From UBA724 sp964008075 (lineage in GTDB: Bacteria > Bacteroidota > Bacteroidia > Flavobacteriales > Flavobacteriaceae): a stretch of 16,977 bases of DNA. The position numbers and the translations under genes were made by a program. Where the stretch lies: contig CAXGAP010000028.1 of NCBI GenBank assembly GCA_964008075.1, forward strand, positions 1 to 16,977, given 5' to 3'. The notes beneath the pieces were generated by a model. It saw only the letters and a program-made list of their open reading frames with translations, searched no databases and was not told where the DNA came from. Positions 1 to 7,566 of this stretch are shown piece by piece (position 1 is the stretch's first letter; each line of letters opens with the position of its first letter).

Positions 1-540
1 ACAAAAAATTATGTGGATAGTAATGTTAATTCTTTTTCTGGTAGTTATAATGATTTGACTGAAAAGCCAATAACTTACACTCAAAGTCAGGTTGATGCTT
101 TAATTGAAGGGCTTCAAAGTCAAATAAATACCCTTGATCTACAAACAACTACTGAAATAAATTTTGAGACTTTCTTTGACCTTGAAACGGGTGATGTTTG
201 TACTGAACCTGAAACTATGTTTTGTGATTCAAGGTTTGACTTGATTTTTCCCGCTGGGGGGGGTAATATTAGGGCTAGACTTTGGTGGAATGAATCAGAT
301 GTTGATGTTGCCTATGTGTATGATAAATCGTTTCTTGAAATACAACTTAGCGATGTTTCGTCATATTATTTTTGCGAACACATAAATGACCCAAATCAAG
401 CTTGTTCCGACACAGATGAACCTCCAACAAATTTCTTTGGGATATATCACACTTCAGAAGGCAATTATTATGCTGTTGATTATATAAGAGAGAACACTTC
501 AAATTCTAAAGTTACCTTTAGATATAAGTTACTTGAATAA
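1..540 (+). CDS. C-terminal part of a probable surface or exported protein, unknown function (5' end outside window)
   Basis: The reading frame is open from base 1 (ACA AAA AAT TAT GTG...), so the GTG at 13 is probably an internal valine and the gene starts upstream of the window. The visible part, about 179 residues, begins with the phrase FSGSYNDLTEKP followed by YTQSQVDALIEGLQSQI. This SG-x-YNDL(T)-x-KP plus YTQ-x-x-VDAL pattern recurs in long flavobacterial cell-surface and tail-fibre-like proteins and usually ends in a short coiled coil. The remainder is a roughly 125-residue acidic, aromatic-rich module with several cysteines (in CTEPETMFC, FCEH and QACS) and no T9SS sorting domain at the end. 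The frame stops at TAA 538-540. The gene is rich in AT and in AGT/ATA/AAT codons compared with trpS and recA. A run of eight G at 256-263 lies within the coding sequence. Family assignment of the terminal module is unknown. Confidence 0.7.
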   Translation, partial: TKNYVDSNVNSFSGSYNDLTEKPITYTQSQVDALIEGLQSQINTLDLQTTTEINFETFFDLETGDVCTEPETMFCDSRFDLIFPAGGGNIRARLWWNESDVDVAYVYDKSFLEIQLSDVSSYYFCEHINDPNQACSDTDEPPTNFFGIYHTSEGNYYAVDYIRENTSNSKVTFRYKLLE

Positions 541-569
541 GTCCTATAAATTAAATTTAAATATTTAAC

Positions 570-791
570 ATGATTTTTGCTGTAAGCGGAAGAATAGAAA
601 AATATTTTTCACACATACTATTTGTAATTCTGTCAATGAGTTACTCCAATGCTCAAATTATAGTATCGTAAAGCTTTGAAGATTTCAATGCTGAAATAAA
701 TTTATGGTCATATGATGAGGTCTCAGCTGAACTTATAGACCTAGAACAAGTGGGTGGGCTAGAATCATTAGTAGAAATGATAAGTATTTAA
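570..791 (+). pseudogene. Remnant of an exported-protein gene: signal peptide followed by an in-frame stop
   Basis: An ATG at 570 opens a 33-codon frame that reads as a complete Sec signal peptide: a short basic n-region (SGRIEK), a hydrophobic core (HILFVILSMSYS), and the Bacteroidota-type cleavage end SNAQ. Four residues after the predicted A|Q cleavage point, TAA at 669-671 interrupts the frame. The same frame then continues for 39 more codons without a stop, as SFEDFNAEINLWSYDE and onward, to TAA 789-791. Mature T9SS cargo often begins with a phrase like VSQSFEDF, so the TAA is most simply a CAA (Gln) mutated to stop. Only about 70 codons remain and the frame ends 7 bp before the trpS stop codon, so most of the gene is missing. 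I infer a decayed, truncated secreted-protein gene. A real 33-residue secreted peptide is possible but less likely. Confidence 0.55.
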
Positions 792-798
792 GTGAAAA

Positions 799-1770
799 TT
801 AATAGTACCCTATAGATTTTCTAACTCGATTTAGAGTTTTGTTTGCAACTGATTGTGCCCTTTTAGCTCCTTGGTGCAAAATTTTATCCATTTGTTTTGG
901 ATTTTCCCTGTACTTATTAAACTGTGTACGTGCTACAGAAAACTTATCAATTAATGCTTCAAACAGGGCCTGCTTAGCATGGCCATATCCAACCCCCCCC
1001 AATTCGTACTGCTGCCGCATGTTTTTGACTGCGCCTTCATCAATTATCATACTGTAGAGAGAAAACACTGTGCAGTTGTCAGGGTCTTTTGGCTCCTCCA
1101 GTGGGGTGCTGTCTGTCGCTATGCTCATGATTTGTTTGTGCAATTGTTTTTCAGGTAAAAAAACATCAATCGTGTTATTTTTTGATTTACTCATTTTGCC
1201 ACCATCTGTTCCTGGTACATACATGTTCGATTTACGTAACATTGCCTCAGGTAATACAAAAGTCTCTCCAAATTGGGCATGAAATCGATTGGCCACATCA
1301 CGTGTCATTTCCAAATGTTGCAGTTGATCTTTGCCAACAGGCACTTGCTGAGCATCATATAATAAAATGTCGGCAGCCATCAACATAGGATAAGTAAACA
1401 GCCCAGCATTGACATCTTCCATGCGATCTGCTTTGTCTTTGAATGAGTGGGCTAAACTCAAGCGACTGTATGGAAAAAAACAGTTCAAATACCAAGTCAA
1501 CTCTGTGACTTGTGGTACATCAGACTGTCGATAAAAAACTGTCTTTTCGGGGTCTAACCCACAAGCCAACCAAGCAGCAGCCGTTGCATAAGTGTTTGCT
1601 TTTATCTGATCGGCATCTTTGATTTGGGTAAGGGCATGGAGGTCTGCGATGAATAAAAATGAGTCGTCTGTACTTTGGTTCGACATTTCAATTGCAGGAA
1701 TTATTGCACCCAAAAGATTGCCTAAATGAGGTGTGCCTGTGCTTTGAACGCCTGTTAAAATTCGAGCCAT
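799..1770 (-). CDS. trpS: Tryptophan--tRNA ligase
   Basis: Class I aminoacyl-tRNA synthetase that charges tRNA-Trp with tryptophan using ATP in the cytoplasm. The protein has 323 residues, the usual bacterial TrpRS length. It begins MARILTGVQSTG, with the HIGH-type ATP-binding signature TPHLGN at residues 13-18 and the KMSKS loop GGKMSKSKN at 190-198. The core phrases MAADILLYDA and VPVGKDQLQHLE, typical of TrpRS, lie between them. The frame can be extended upstream to a TTG at 1821, but the ATG at 1770 gives the normal family N-terminus, and the extension would run through the promoter at 1793-1822, so 1770 is chosen. It diverges from the plsC-like gene with 69 bp between starts. An eight-base C run (993-1000 on the + strand) lies inside the gene. 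Confidence 0.97.
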   Translation of the reverse strand: MARILTGVQSTGTPHLGNLLGAIIPAIEMSNQSTDDSFLFIADLHALTQIKDADQIKANTYATAAAWLACGLDPEKTVFYRQSDVPQVTELTWYLNCFFPYSRLSLAHSFKDKADRMEDVNAGLFTYPMLMAADILLYDAQQVPVGKDQLQHLEMTRDVANRFHAQFGETFVLPEAMLRKSNMYVPGTDGGKMSKSKNNTIDVFLPEKQLHKQIMSIATDSTPLEEPKDPDNCTVFSLYSMIIDEGAVKNMRQQYELGGVGYGHAKQALFEALIDKFSVARTQFNKYRENPKQMDKILHQGAKRAQSVANKTLNRVRKSIGYY

Positions 1771-1792
1771 CGATGCAAATTTTTTCTTTAAA

Positions 1793-1822
1793 CAAAGGTA
1801 GGTGTTTTGAATTATCTTCAAA
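1793..1822 (-). promoter_or_regulatory. Bacteroidota-type promoter for trpS
   Basis: On the minus strand TACCTTTG (1793-1800) matches the Bacteroidota -7 consensus TAnnTTTG at every fixed position. TTTG (1819-1822) lies 18 bases upstream as the -33 element, within the usual spacing. Transcription would start about 17 bases before the trpS ATG at 1770. There is no Shine-Dalgarno sequence, as is usual in this phylum. On the other strand a weaker TACTTTTA (1827-1834) with TTTG (1806-1809) 17 bases upstream could serve plsC, but it would place the start of transcription almost on the plsC ATG. Confidence 0.6.
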
Positions 1823-1839
1823 TCACTACTTTTACCTTT

Positions 1840-2598
1840 ATGGTGTTACTCTCTAAAAAAATCATTTATGGTCTTTGGAATGCGTGGTTTTATGTCCTTG
1901 CAGGGATAGGAGTCATCTTGTGCTTTCCTCTTCTTATTACTTTTCTTCAAAGAGATCGTTGGTATCGCCACGTTTTTTGGCTTGGCCGTTGGGTTTGGTC
2001 GCCAATCATTTTATATGGCATGGGCTTTTGGCCCAAGTTTACACGACATCAAAGATTGGAAAAAGGCAAAAACTATATGTTTGTTGCCAACCACTTAAGT
2101 ATGATTGACATTATGATGATGATGATGGCTGTTCGAAACCCTTTTGTGTTTGTTGGAAAACGAGAACTTGAAGAAATCCCTGTTTTTAATTATATCTATC
2201 GTCGAGCAGCAATTATGGTTGATCGAGACAATTATGACAGCAGAAAAAATGTGTATCACCGCGCGCAAAAAAAACTAGATATGGGATATAGTGTATGTAT
2301 CTATCCCGAGGGTCTCGTTCCTCGTCCCGAAGTTTTTTTAGCACCCTTTAAAAACGGTGCTTTTAGTTTAGCCATTCAGTACCAAATGCCTATCGTTCCT
2401 GTCACACTTCCAGACTGTAAAAACCGTTTTCCGTTTCAGTTTGGTCATAAATATTGGTTTGGAACACCAGGAAAGGTTCGGGCAATTGTGCATCCTGCCA
2501 TAGAAACCAAAGGGTTGACGAAAGATGATATCCCTGGTTTAAAAAAACAAACCCATCAGTTTTTTCAAAATCAATTACGTAAAGAGGGTTATTCTTAA
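1840..2598 (+). CDS. plsC: 1-acyl-sn-glycerol-3-phosphate acyltransferase (PlsC/LPLAT family)
   Basis: Membrane enzyme that acylates lysophosphatidic acid to phosphatidic acid in phospholipid synthesis. The 252-residue protein has an N-terminal membrane segment (about residues 7-35) and the acyltransferase motif I NHLSMID, giving the catalytic H85-x4-D90. Motif III is YPEGLVPR, with E157 and G158; the family usually has EGT(R), and here Leu replaces Thr. A later VPVTLPD corresponds to motif IV. Five consecutive ATG codons (2113-2127) make MMMMM just after motif I. The frame extends to a TTG at 1807, but the ATG at 1840 (MVLLSKKIIYG) gives the better N-terminus. The stop codon is one base from the convergent recA stop. 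Exact substrate is inferred from the family; other lysophospholipid acyltransferases look alike. Confidence 0.88.
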   Translation: MVLLSKKIIYGLWNAWFYVLAGIGVILCFPLLITFLQRDRWYRHVFWLGRWVWSPIILYGMGFWPKFTRHQRLEKGKNYMFVANHLSMIDIMMMMMAVRNPFVFVGKRELEEIPVFNYIYRRAAIMVDRDNYDSRKNVYHRAQKKLDMGYSVCIYPEGLVPRPEVFLAPFKNGAFSLAIQYQMPIVPVTLPDCKNRFPFQFGHKYWFGTPGKVRAIVHPAIETKGLTKDDIPGLKKQTHQFFQNQLRKEGYS

Positions 2599-2599
2599 A

Positions 2600-3604
2600 C
2601 TACTCTTGCTCGACCTGGCTGTTTCGAATTTTGTCTTCAATCTCTTCTGCAAGCTCAAGATTATCCTCTAATAACTTAATAACCGAATCTCTTCCTTGTC
2701 CGAGTTTGGTGTTGCCATAACTAAACCAAGAGCCACTCTTTTGAATAATTTCTTGCTCTACACCCAGATCCAATAATTCTCCATTTTTGGAAATGCCTTT
2801 TCCATAAAGAATATCAAATTCGACAGTTTTGAACGGAGGCGCAACCTTGTTCTTTACCACTTTCACACGTGTACGATTACCGTTGATTCCACCTTGAGAG
2901 TCTTTAATTTGAGTGGAGCGACGAATGTCTAAGCGCACTGAAGCATAGAACTTTAGCGCATTTCCACCTGTGGTGGTTTCTGGATTCCCAAACATCACTC
3001 CTATTTTTTCTCGCAATTGGTTGATAAAAATTACTGTTGATTGAGTTTTGCTGATTGAGGCAGTGAGCTTTCGTAGTGCTTGTGACATCAGACGCGCGTG
3101 TAGTCCCATTTTTGAGTCTCCCATTTCACCTTCAATTTCACTTTTTGGTGTGAGTGCTGCGACAGAGTCAATTACAACAATATCGACAGCGCCCGAACGA
3201 ATTAAATTATCTGCAATTTCGAGTGCTTGTTCACCATGATCTGGCTGAGAAACAATTAATTCATCGATATCAATACCTAAACTTTGCGCATAATAACGAT
3301 CAAATGCGTGCTCTGCATCAATGAATGCAGCGATGCCTCCACTCTTTTGACATTCTGCTATTGCATGTAGTGTAAGTGTGGTTTTTCCTGACGATTCTGG
3401 ACCATAGATTTCAATGACCCTCCCTCTAGGATATCCTCCTACTCCGAGAGCTGCGTCTAAACTCAAGGAGCCTGATGAAATCGCTTCGACTTCTTGAAGT
3501 GCCTCATCATTCATGCGCATCACAGTCCCTTTGCCGTATGCCTTATCTAATTTGTCAAGGGTAAGTTGTAGCGCTTTTAATTTCGCTTCTTTTTCATTTG
3601 CCAT
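2600..3604 (-). CDS. recA: Recombinase RecA
   Basis: ATP-dependent DNA strand-exchange protein of homologous recombination and repair. At 334 residues it has normal length. Visible hallmarks are the Walker A loop GPESSGKT (68-75), the Walker B strand DIVVIDSVAAL (141-151), the L1-region phrase MGLHARLMSQALRKLT, the FINQLREKIGVMFGNPETTTGG loop-L2 region, and the C-terminal ELLDLGVEQEIIQKSGSWFSY. The C-terminus is acidic (LAEEIEDKIRNSQVEQE), as in other RecA proteins. The ATG at 3604 gives the standard start MANEKEAKLKAL. It converges on plsC with a single intervening base and no room for a separate terminator, and diverges from trhO. A perfect TAnnTTTG box precedes it. Confidence 0.98.
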   Translation of the reverse strand: MANEKEAKLKALQLTLDKLDKAYGKGTVMRMNDEALQEVEAISSGSLSLDAALGVGGYPRGRVIEIYGPESSGKTTLTLHAIAECQKSGGIAAFIDAEHAFDRYYAQSLGIDIDELIVSQPDHGEQALEIADNLIRSGAVDIVVIDSVAALTPKSEIEGEMGDSKMGLHARLMSQALRKLTASISKTQSTVIFINQLREKIGVMFGNPETTTGGNALKFYASVRLDIRRSTQIKDSQGGINGNRTRVKVVKNKVAPPFKTVEFDILYGKGISKNGELLDLGVEQEIIQKSGSWFSYGNTKLGQGRDSVIKLLEDNLELAEEIEDKIRNSQVEQE

Positions 3605-3644
3605 GTTGTGGTTTTTTGAAGTCTCTAAACTACAATTTTTGGCG

Positions 3645-3652
3645 CAAAAATA
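3645..3652 (-). promoter_or_regulatory. Candidate -7 box for recA
   Basis: TATTTTTG on the minus strand matches TAnnTTTG exactly, about 40 bases upstream of the recA ATG. The -33 TTG is not clearly present; the appropriate distance is A/T-rich with TTT only. No LexA-like inverted repeat is obvious between the box and the start. Confidence 0.42.
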
Positions 3653-3672
3653 AACCCCTTAAGTCCGTTTTT

Positions 3673-3688
3673 TAAATTTGTACATTTG
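3673..3688 (+). promoter_or_regulatory. Two tandem -7 boxes for the trhO-gldH-pbp operon
   Basis: TAAATTTG (3673-3680) and TACATTTG (3681-3688) sit head to tail, and each matches TAnnTTTG perfectly. Neither has a convincing -33 TTG at the right distance. Starts of transcription would fall roughly 15-25 bases before the trhO ATG at 3713. The second box contains the TTG at 3686, the first possible start codon of the frame, which argues against that start. Confidence 0.42.
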
Positions 3689-3712
3689 CATGACAAGCTT
3701 AATACGTATAGC

Positions 3713-4747
3713 ATGCAACTGTACAACACATTAAGTGCGGAAGAACGCGCCAATCTCATAGACCAAACAGGTGAAGATCGCCTTACCTTGTCGCTCTACA
3801 AATACGCACAAATCAAAAACCCTAGTTTATTTAGAGACCATCTGTTTACACATTGGAGCCAACTCAATGTGCTGGGTCGAATTTACGTCGCTAACGAGGG
3901 TATAAACGCGCAGCTTTCTGTTCCTGCGAACCGATTTGACTCGTTTAAAACACATCTTGACAGCATCTCTTTTTTGAACAATGTTCGTTTGAATATCGCT
4001 GTTGAGCATGACAACAAGTCTTTTCTTAAGCTCAAAATCAAGGTGAGAGACAAGATTGTAGCCGATGGGCTGAATGATGACGATTTTGATGTCACTCAAT
4101 GTGGTGTTCATGTCGATGCACAATCTTTCAACGACTTGGTGTCAAAACCAGAAACATTGGTCGTGGATATGCGCAACCACTACGAGAGTGAAATAGGTCA
4201 TTTTGAAGGAGCGATTACACCAGATGTTGATACCTTTAGAGACTCTCTACCACTGATTGAAGATCATCTAAAAGCACATAAAAGAGACAAAAACATTGTG
4301 ATGTATTGTACAGGTGGTATCAGATGTGAAAAGGCTAGTGCATACTTCAAACACAAGGGTTTTGAAAATGTATTCCAGTTGGAAGGAGGTATTATTGAGT
4401 ACACTCGTCAAGTTAAAATAAAGGGGCTTGATAATAAATTCCGTGGGAAAAACTTTGTGTTTGATCAGCGAAGAGCAGAACAAATCTCTGACGAAGTCAT
4501 TGCCGTTTGTCACCAGTGCGGGTCTCCGTGTGACACCCATGTCAATTGTGCAAATGAAGCTTGTCATTTGTTGTTTATCCAGTGTATGTCTTGTGCCAAA
4601 GCTTACAAGGGGTGTTGTTCTGATACGTGCTCCGAGATCACCCAACTACCTAAGCAACAACAAAAACAGCTGAGAAAAGGAACAAAAAACAGCAACAAAA
4701 CTTTTAAGAAAGGCAGGTCTGAAAATCTTGTTTTTATGAAAAAATAA
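3713..4747 (+). CDS. trhO: tRNA uridine(34) hydroxylase, rhodanese-domain (YceA/TrhO family)
   Basis: Oxygen-dependent enzyme that makes 5-hydroxyuridine at wobble position 34 of certain tRNAs. The 344-residue protein has the family order: an N-terminal acylphosphatase-like domain (LGRIYVANEGINAQLSVP at about residues 55-72), a central rhodanese domain with the DMRNHYESEIGHFEGA strand, and the active-site loop YCTGGIRCEKA with catalytic Cys199 and a second Cys205. A Cys/His-rich C-terminal segment follows (CHQCGSPC, ACHLLFIQCMSC, CCSDTC), then a basic tail. The frame opens at TTG 3686, but ATG 3713 (MQLYNTLSAEE) gives the normal N-terminus. gldH follows after 9 bp, which suggests co-transcription. 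Function is assigned from the family. Confidence 0.93.
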   Translation: MQLYNTLSAEERANLIDQTGEDRLTLSLYKYAQIKNPSLFRDHLFTHWSQLNVLGRIYVANEGINAQLSVPANRFDSFKTHLDSISFLNNVRLNIAVEHDNKSFLKLKIKVRDKIVADGLNDDDFDVTQCGVHVDAQSFNDLVSKPETLVVDMRNHYESEIGHFEGAITPDVDTFRDSLPLIEDHLKAHKRDKNIVMYCTGGIRCEKASAYFKHKGFENVFQLEGGIIEYTRQVKIKGLDNKFRGKNFVFDQRRAEQISDEVIAVCHQCGSPCDTHVNCANEACHLLFIQCMSCAKAYKGCCSDTCSEITQLPKQQQKQLRKGTKNSNKTFKKGRSENLVFMKK

Positions 4748-4756
4748 TTCTGATAT

Positions 4757-5260
4757 ATGTATCAACTTTTAATTCCACGAAAAACTCTTACTGGCCTTAT
4801 CATCATTTGGGTGGTTTGGGGATGCGCTGGAGGAAATGAAAAGTTATATTTTTCGTCTTTGTCTAGTGGGTGGGCACAACATGAGGGGGTACAATTTTTA
4901 TTTTCGCCTGAAAAAATCAATCATCCGACAAACCTGTATATTTATTTGCGAAATGATAATCATTATCCCTTTTCAAATATCCATCTCATCACATCACTAA
5001 AAAACCCAATTGGAGAAACATTGATTGATACCCTTTCGTATTCGATGGCCACCCCCAGTGGTGAGTGGATTGGACAAGGTTATTGGATTCATGAAAACAA
5101 GTTGTGGTATAAAGAGGCCTATCGTTTTGGCGTTACAGGAGAGTATCAGTTGAGCATCAGGCCTGCCATGCGGCACAATGAACAATCAAAATCAATTAAT
5201 GTGCTTGAAGGAATTCTTGAAGTTGGTATTGGCATAGAGCAAATTCAATTTGAACAATGA
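4757..5260 (+). CDS. gldH: Gliding motility lipoprotein GldH
   Basis: Small lipoprotein required for gliding in Flavobacterium johnsoniae; such Gld lipoproteins act with the motility/T9SS machinery in the cell envelope. The 167-residue protein starts MYQLLIPRKTLTG and has a hydrophobic stretch ending in the lipobox VVWGC, with the lipidated Cys at residue 23. The mature part contains typical GldH phrases: LYIYLRNDNHYPFSNIHL, GEWIGQGYWIHENKLWY, and a C-terminal VGIGIE strand. It overlaps the next gene by 4 bp (ATGA) and lies 9 bp after trhO. The linkage gldH then class A PBP is common in Flavobacteriia, which supports the assignment. Confidence 0.88.
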   Translation: MYQLLIPRKTLTGLIIIWVVWGCAGGNEKLYFSSLSSGWAQHEGVQFLFSPEKINHPTNLYIYLRNDNHYPFSNIHLITSLKNPIGETLIDTLSYSMATPSGEWIGQGYWIHENKLWYKEAYRFGVTGEYQLSIRPAMRHNEQSKSINVLEGILEVGIGIEQIQFEQ

Positions 5261-7566
5261 AAGAGAACAAAAAAACTTATCGTCGCGAAATAAAACTCTT
5301 TTGGTATTTATTTTTCTTTGGTCTTTTCTCTTTGGTTGGGGTGTTTGTGGCTGCTGGGTTTGGTTTGCTTGGCAAAATGCCTGAGTTCCGGCAGTTGGAA
5401 AACCCAAAAACAAATCTAGCAACACAAATTTTTTCTTCAGACAATAAGATCCTTGGAAAATTTTATTATAATGAAAATCGCACCCCATTGAATTATGAAG
5501 AGATTCCCAAAGACCTAATTGATGCTTTAATTGCAACCGAGGATGAGCGCTTTTACAGTCATTCTGGTATCGATTTGCGAAGCACCATGAGAGCCATAGT
5601 TTATTTGGGTGAAAAAGGAGGAGCAAGTACTGTTTCTCAACAATTGGCTCGGCAGCTCTTCACAGGTGTTCGTTCGAGAAATACTCTTGATGCAGTGATT
5701 CAAAAAATCAAGGAATGGGTGATCGCCATACAGCTCGAGCGCCGATACTCAAAAAAAGAAATCATTACCATGTATCTAAACCTTTATGATTTCAATTACA
5801 ATGCTGATGGGTTGCGATCTGCAGCTAATATTTATTTTTCAAAAGAGCCCTCAGACTTGCTTTTAGAGGAATCTGCTATGCTAGTAGGAATGCTCAAAAA
5901 CTCTTCTTTGTATAACCCTATTCGAAGGCCAGCGCTTGTGATTTCGAGGCGAAACATTGTCTTTCAACAAATGCTTCGCAATGAGACGCTCACTCAAAAA
6001 GAAGTTGATTCTTTGCAGCAGTTGCCTCTCGAAATTCAATTCAATCCTCAATCTCATCGAGAGGGTCTTGCAACATATTTCAGGGCTTTTCTACGCCAGT
6101 TTATGCTAAATTGGATTGAAGAAAACCCTAAGCCAGATGGGGAAAAATACAACCTTTATTTAGATGGTTTAACAATTTATACCACTCTAGACTCTAGAAT
6201 GCAAACCTATGCTGAAAACGCTGTAAAGGAGCATATGTCCAACCTACAAGATGCTTTTTTTGAGCAAAATACTCCTAAGTGGAACCCCACTGCGCCTTTT
6301 TTGGATCTCACCGAAAAAGAAATTGAAAGGCTAATAGAACAAGCCATGAGGCGTTCTGAACGATGGAGAAAAATGAAGCTTACTGCTAAAACAGAAGACG
6401 ATATCAAAGCGTCCTTTGAAGAAAAAACAGCGATGAAAATCTTTAGTTGGAAAGGAGAGATCGACACTGTAATGCGTCCCATTGATTCTATTCGACACTA
6501 CAAGCACTTTTTACGTTCGGGTATGATGTCGATGGATCCACAAACTGGGCATGTGAAAGCTTGGGTTGGTGGTATCAACTACAAACATTTTCAATTTGAC
6601 CATGTTTATCAAGGTAAAAGACAAATAGGATCAACTTTCAAGCCCTTTGTATATGCCTCTGCCATTGATCAATTAAAACTTTCTCCTTGCGACTCTCTCC
6701 CTGATGGGTTCTACTGCGTAGAGTCAAGAAAGTTTGGTGCGCATGAAGCGTGGTGTCCAAAAAATTCTGGGGATCGCTATACTGGAAAGAGAACCTTGAA
6801 AAATGCGTTGGCCAACTCAGTCAATACCATCAGCGCGAGGCTCATAGACAAAGTTGGACCAGGGCCTGTGAGCAAACTAGCAAATGACTTGGGCATTAGT
6901 TCAAAAATCCCTAATGTTCCTTCCATAGCTTTGGGAACTGCCGATTTGAGTGTTTATGAAATGGTTGCTGCTTATGGGTCTTTTGCCAACCAAGGAATTT
7001 ATGTAAAACCTGTCATGGTTTCTCGTATTGAAGATAAAAATGGAACTGTTTTGTTTGAAACAGCCCCCAAAACGCGTGATGTACTGAGCGCAGAGTCAGC
7101 CTACGTTACTCTCAAGCTCCTAGAGGGTGTAACAGAATCTGGATCTGGAATCCGTTTGAGACACAGAGGTGCTGAAGAAAACAACCCTTATTTTGGTTCT
7201 GTTGTGACAGGGTATCCCTATGAATTTCAAAACCCGATTGCTGGAAAAACAGGTACCACCCAAAATCAAAGCGACGGATGGTTTATTGGTATGGTCCCCA
7301 ATCTAGTGACTGGCGTTTGGGTTGGTGGAGAAGATCGTGCAACCCATTTCAACTCGATTGCATATGGCCAGGGAGCAACCATGGCTCTTCCCATTTGGGC
7401 ATTGTATATGAAAAAGCTTTATGAAGATTCTACACTCGAAATTTCATTAGATTCTTTTCCTACTCCAAAAGAAGTGGGTATCCCACTCGACTGTGATTTA
7501 CTTGCTAAAATCCGACAACGAAACTCATCGGATGATTCCATTAACCTAGAAGACCTAGGGCTTTAA
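5257..7566 (+). CDS. Bifunctional penicillin-binding protein 1A (transglycosylase/transpeptidase)
   Basis: Class A PBP that polymerises and crosslinks peptidoglycan in the periplasm while anchored in the inner membrane. In its 769 residues there is a cytoplasmic basic N-terminus, one membrane helix (about 12-39), a GT51 glycosyltransferase domain with the EDERFYSHSGID motif (catalytic Glu95) and GGASTVSQQLARQLF, and then a penicillin-binding transpeptidase domain with nucleophile Ser459 in STFK, the SVN motif at 521-523 and KTGT at 664-667. A long charged insert (about 340-410, rich in Glu/Lys/Arg) separates the two domains. The ATG overlaps the gldH stop by 4 bp, which indicates translational coupling. 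The last 12 bp overlap the 3' end of the convergent CYTH gene. The gene symbol is withheld because ponA and mrcA usage varies in this phylum. Confidence 0.96.
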   Translation: MKENKKTYRREIKLFWYLFFFGLFSLVGVFVAAGFGLLGKMPEFRQLENPKTNLATQIFSSDNKILGKFYYNENRTPLNYEEIPKDLIDALIATEDERFYSHSGIDLRSTMRAIVYLGEKGGASTVSQQLARQLFTGVRSRNTLDAVIQKIKEWVIAIQLERRYSKKEIITMYLNLYDFNYNADGLRSAANIYFSKEPSDLLLEESAMLVGMLKNSSLYNPIRRPALVISRRNIVFQQMLRNETLTQKEVDSLQQLPLEIQFNPQSHREGLATYFRAFLRQFMLNWIEENPKPDGEKYNLYLDGLTIYTTLDSRMQTYAENAVKEHMSNLQDAFFEQNTPKWNPTAPFLDLTEKEIERLIEQAMRRSERWRKMKLTAKTEDDIKASFEEKTAMKIFSWKGEIDTVMRPIDSIRHYKHFLRSGMMSMDPQTGHVKAWVGGINYKHFQFDHVYQGKRQIGSTFKPFVYASAIDQLKLSPCDSLPDGFYCVESRKFGAHEAWCPKNSGDRYTGKRTLKNALANSVNTISARLIDKVGPGPVSKLANDLGISSKIPNVPSIALGTADLSVYEMVAAYGSFANQGIYVKPVMVSRIEDKNGTVLFETAPKTRDVLSAESAYVTLKLLEGVTESGSGIRLRHRGAEENNPYFGSVVTGYPYEFQNPIAGKTGTTQNQSDGWFIGMVPNLVTGVWVGGEDRATHFNSIAYGQGATMALPIWALYMKKLYEDSTLEISLDSFPTPKEVGIPLDCDLLAKIRQRNSSDDSINLEDLGL

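Noticed and set aside
669..671. Recoded or read-through TAA in the exported-protein remnant
   Set aside because: The frame ends only 39 codons later with no full domain, so decay is simpler than programmed read-through.
993..1000. Eight-C homopolymer as a phase-variation tract
   Set aside because: It lies in trpS, an essential gene, where frameshifting would be lethal; it also shows that 8-base runs alone are weak evidence.
1771..1821. TTG-started extension of trpS by 17 residues
   Set aside because: It would cover the perfect TACCTTTG promoter box, and the family N-terminus begins at MARILTGVQSTG (ATG 1770).
1807..1839. TTG-started extension of the plsC-like gene
   Set aside because: An ATG at 1840 gives the expected short basic start before the membrane segment; the extension lies in the divergent promoter region.
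3686..3712. TTG-started extension of trhO
   Set aside because: The TTG is part of a perfect -7 box, and MQLYNTLSAEE from ATG 3713 is the usual family start.
4268..4645. Minus-strand 125-codon frame inside trhO
   Set aside because: It is antisense to the rhodanese domain and shows no recognisable domain or start context.
5192..5626. Minus-strand 144-codon frame across gldH and the PBP start
   Set aside because: It is antisense to two well-supported genes, with Leu/Gln/Pro-rich composition typical of a shadow frame.
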